Assembly (NCBI RefSeq): GCF_002197845.1
Contig: NZ_NIDE01000004.1
Coordinates: forward strand, 558,001 to 622,000
Source of the DNA: Fimbriiglobus ruber
GTDB taxonomy: Bacteria > Planctomycetota > Planctomycetia > Gemmatales > Gemmataceae
DNA length: 64,000 nucleotides
Reading direction: 5' to 3'
A model generated the notes under the pieces. That model searched no databases, was not told the DNA's origin, and was given only the letters and a program-made list of their open reading frames with translations. Shown here one piece after another: positions 61,744-64,000 of this stretch. The translations under genes and the position numbers were made by a program. How positions within the stretch are numbered: the stretch's first letter is position 1; each line of letters starts with the position of its first letter.

Positions 61744-62182
61744 AGTCCTGATGGTGGCGGCTGTTCAACGCCTCCTTCTTCACGAACTTCCAGAGTCGCT
61801 CGATCAAGTTCAGGTTCGGCGAATACGACGGCAGGAACAACAACTCGATCCCGAGTGCCTTGGCCGTGTGCTCCACCAGCGCGCACCGCTGGTAGCGGGC
61901 GTTGTCGAGTACCAGCGTGATCGGCAATGACCCACCGAGGGCCGCGATCTTGCGGAGCAACGCACACACCGAGGTGGCCGTGATGTACGTCGTGTTGATT
62001 TCTGTCACCAGCTCGTGCGTGACCGCGTTCAGCGCACCCAGCACGTTGTACCTCTGCCGTCCCGACGCGGCCCGGACATGTAACCGGACGAAGCACCACA
62101 CCCACCCCAGGAACGACGCCAAGACGAAGTGCGACGCGTCCACGAAGTACACCGTCCGCTTACCGTCGCGGGCTTCCGCCAA
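61616..62182 (-). CDS. IS630-family transposase, DDE catalytic part
   Basis: 188 residues from an internal ATG. The catalytic acids are in TVYFVDASHFVLASF, ITLVLDNARYQRC and LPSYSPNLNLIERLWKFVKKEAL. In the same frame the coding extends upstream of the ATG (ELEPKLAEARDGK) towards the T6A4 run, so the true product is probably a fusion with the upstream frame via a shift. The stop lies 4 bp inside the element's end. Confidence 0.82.
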   Translation of the reverse strand: MAEARDGKRTVYFVDASHFVLASFLGWVWCFVRLHVRAASGRQRYNVLGALNAVTHELVTEINTTYITATSVCALLRKIAALGGSLPITLVLDNARYQRCALVEHTAKALGIELLFLPSYSPNLNLIERLWKFVKKEALNSRHHQDFKKFQEAIDHCLADLPTKHREKLATLMTHKFQTWDNVSLLDA

Positions 62183-62684
62183 CTTCGGTTCCAGTTCCGT
62201 CTTTTAAAAAATCCGCCTGCGTGCGGGCGTGTTCGTCGACCGTTTTCTTGGGCGGCACCGGGATGGGTGCCACCTTCAGGCATTTCATCCCCAGATCCTC
62301 TTTCAAGAACTGGCGCACCCGCGACGCCTTGCGTCGGACGCCCGTCAGGTCCTCGATCCGCCGCGCCGCCTCGTGGGCCGTGTGCGGCGGGTGCCGGCGA
62401 AACGCGTCTTCGATCGTCCCGTGATGCGGTGTCAGCGCACTGGGTTGGCCCTTCCAGCCGAACGATCGGACCCCATCCAGACCCTTCGCCGCATAGATCC
62501 GCAGGGTCCGCTGCACCGTGGAGCGCGACACGTTGGCCAACTCCGCGATCCGACTGTGCGTCACGTTCCGGGTCTTGAGCCAGAGAATCTCCATCCGCTC
62601 TTGGACACGCGGGTCCGGGTGCCGATAGCGCGCGTCCGCGATCGCTTGGACCACGGGTTCGGGAAACGAATATTGGGGACGCAT
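62160..62684 (-). CDS. IS630-family transposase, helix-turn-helix part
   Basis: 174 residues from the ATG at 62684. The DNA-binding region VTHSRIAELANVSRSTVQRTLRIYAAKGLDGVR and a linker (RRKASRVRQFLKEDLGMKCLKVAPIPVPPKKTVDEHARTQADFLK) match the N-terminal half of IS630 transposases. After ADFLK the frame diverges into GTGTEVGG and stops; a one-base shift at the slippery T6A4 run (62202-62211) would continue into the catalytic frame. Confidence 0.82.
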   Translation of the reverse strand: MRPQYSFPEPVVQAIADARYRHPDPRVQERMEILWLKTRNVTHSRIAELANVSRSTVQRTLRIYAAKGLDGVRSFGWKGQPSALTPHHGTIEDAFRRHPPHTAHEAARRIEDLTGVRRKASRVRQFLKEDLGMKCLKVAPIPVPPKKTVDEHARTQADFLKDGTGTEVGGSPRR

Positions 62685-62785
62685 CCTTGCCCTCCCGCAG
62701 ACGGATCGGTGAAGGATCTATCCTCCGCTATCCAGGCCTGGTTGCTCAAGGCCGACTTGTGTCACTTCAGGCGAGTCCGAGAATA

Positions 62786-64000
62786 ACTCTGTCCGAGACC
62801 AACACGTACGGCGGGGCGACCACCCTTTCGGCCGGCACCCTCCTGGTGAACGGAAATGACGCGGCCGCCGGTGGCGCCGTCGCGGTCAACGGCGGGATGC
62901 TGGGTGGGAGTGGATCGGTCGGCGGAACCGTCGCGGTCAATGCCGGTGGCACGGTCACCGGGGGAACCCTCGGCGGTGTCGGAACCCTGACCGTCGGCGG
63001 ACTGACGTTCGACGGCGGGACGTTCGCGGTCGACTTCAACGGGAATACCTCGGACACCGTCGCGACAGCCGGAGCGATCAACCTGAACGCCGGGACGGCC
63101 GGGGTCTTCGCCACTAACAGTCAGTCCGGCACCGCGTCGTTCAACAACGTCTTTACGCTGATCGACAACACCGGCGTGAGTGGTATCGCCAACTCGCCGC
63201 TCATCGGGGCGAGCGAGGGTGGTACCGCGATCCTCGATGCCGTCCACGGGCATTACACCTACATCGGTGGGAACGGGCAGAGCTTCACCTTCGACGTGAC
63301 CCCCTTCGTAACGGCGAGTACCGCGAGCCTACCCGCGAATGCCACAACTATTACCATTCACGGGACCGGATTCGATCCCACGGCCGCCGACAATTCCATT
63401 GTGTTCGACGATGGCGCGGTCGGTAGCGTGACGGCGGCGACCCCCACGTCCCTCACCGTCACCTTCTCCGCACCCCCGACCGTGGCCGGGAGCCTGACCG
63501 CCGTCGTGATCACGGATGGCGTGGCGAGCTGCAGTCCCGTCCAGGTGGCTACCGTCACCCCCGTCGTGACGGCCGACACCGCAGGCCTGGCGGCCGACGG
63601 CACGTCGCTTACGATCACCGGGTTCGGATTCGATCCTACGGTCGCTAACGACGCCGTTACCTTCAATGACGGGGTGGTCGGCAGCGTGTCGGCGGCGACC
63701 CCGACATCTCTGACCGTTACCTTCTCGACGCCCCCGACGACGGCCGGCAGTCTGACCGCCGTCGTCACCACCGACGGCGTGGCGAGCGGTTCCCCCGTCC
63801 GGGTGGCCACGGTCATCCCCGTCGTGACGACTAGCGCCGCAGACCTGGCGGCCAATGCCGCTACTCTGATGATTTCCGGGTTCGGGTTCGATCCTACGGT
63901 CGCTAACGACTCCGTCGCGTTCGACGACGGGGCGAGCGGCACGGTCACGGCGGCGACCCCGACGTCCCTCACCGTCACTTTCTCAACACTTCCGACGACC
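62786..64000 (+). pseudogene. Detached C-terminal part of the giant extracellular protein (continues past the window)
   Basis: 405 codons, open to the window edge. Directly after the right TA, the frame reads TLSETNTYGGATTLSAGTLLVNG, the second half of an autotransporter-associated strand repeat whose first half ends the fragment before the element. It continues through Gly-rich strands (GGSGSVGGTVAVNAGGTVTGG) to a set of IPT/TIG-like repeats. It has no start of its own, so it is presumably not expressed. With the N-terminal part, the original protein exceeded 3180 residues. Confidence 0.82.
63308..64000 (+). repeat. 258-bp tandem repeats encoding 86-residue IPT-like domains
   Basis: Three consecutive copies (from 63308, 63566 and 63824, the last cut by the window edge) share ITGFGFDPTVANDxVxFxDG, AATPTSLTVTFS and GSLTAVVxTDGVAS. 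The period is exactly 258 bp. The composition suggests an immunoglobulin-like IPT/TIG fold common in surface stalks. Confidence 0.82.

Larger units (their letters stand above)
61612..62783 (-). mobile_element. IS630-type insertion sequence
   Basis: 1172 bp flanked by the TA dinucleotide expected for the IS630/Tc1 group (61610-61611 and 62784-62785). The ends are 25-bp imperfect inverted repeats whose inner part AGTGACAC is identical. The transposase is encoded on the minus strand in two overlapping frames. Removing the element and one TA joins the host reading frame exactly. Confidence 0.88.

Overview
The window looks like chromosomal DNA of a planctomycete, most likely of the Gemmataceae. 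The basis is high GC content, several DUF1559 (prepilin-like) proteins, a Ser/Thr kinase with the variant DWG motif, a giant extracellular protein with the N-terminal LEDRTTPA signature, an FhcB-type C1 protein and a C-terminal HVRGC family typical of that group. This placement rests on family knowledge only; no rRNA or marker search was possible.

Layout. 1-5.3 kb: end of a membrane protein, a zinc-ribbon metallopeptidase, a small DUF3309 membrane protein, a PD40 beta-propeller lipoprotein and a DUF1559 pseudopilin with a clear terminator. 5.3-12 kb: an ABC-2 permease, a sulfatase-fold protein that has lost its active-site residues, a Ser/Thr kinase, a LysR regulator and a membrane-anchored dual-specificity phosphatase. 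12.6-25.5 kb: a histidine kinase overlapping an NtrC-type regulator, a candidate sigma-54 promoter, an RND adaptor and pump, two degenerate receiver proteins, and two convergent TolC-like genes. Together these look like a regulated tripartite efflux locus. 26-34 kb: a nucleotidyltransferase/HD protein, an ISKra4-type element, a Gemmataceae family protein, two DUF1559-like proteins, and a secreted protein gene cut in two by an ISH3-type element. 34-44 kb: a class III aminotransferase, rsmB-fmt-def (initiator-tRNA formylation, deformylation and rRNA methylation), a CehA/McbA-like metallohydrolase, a cupin and an orphan fhcB. 44-53 kb: a receiver protein, a VWA membrane protein with an IS5-type element just upstream, an XRE/ImmA-IrrE plus PIN-like pair resembling a toxin-antitoxin module, and a PL11 rhamnogalacturonan lyase. 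53.3-64 kb: a giant surface protein gene (seven-bladed SBBP propeller, a duplicated Gly/Thr-rich module, 86-residue IPT-like repeats) interrupted by an IS630-type element.

The most distinctive feature is recent IS activity that can be undone on paper. For the ISKra4, ISH3, IS5 and IS630 elements the inverted ends and target duplications can be read directly (9 bp, 5 bp, TTA and TA). Removing the ISH3 and IS630 elements restores single uninterrupted reading frames. The second is a set of interspersed inverted repeats: one family occurs three times, each copy downstream of a stop codon and between same-strand genes, and three other hairpins lie 2-25 bp after stop codons.
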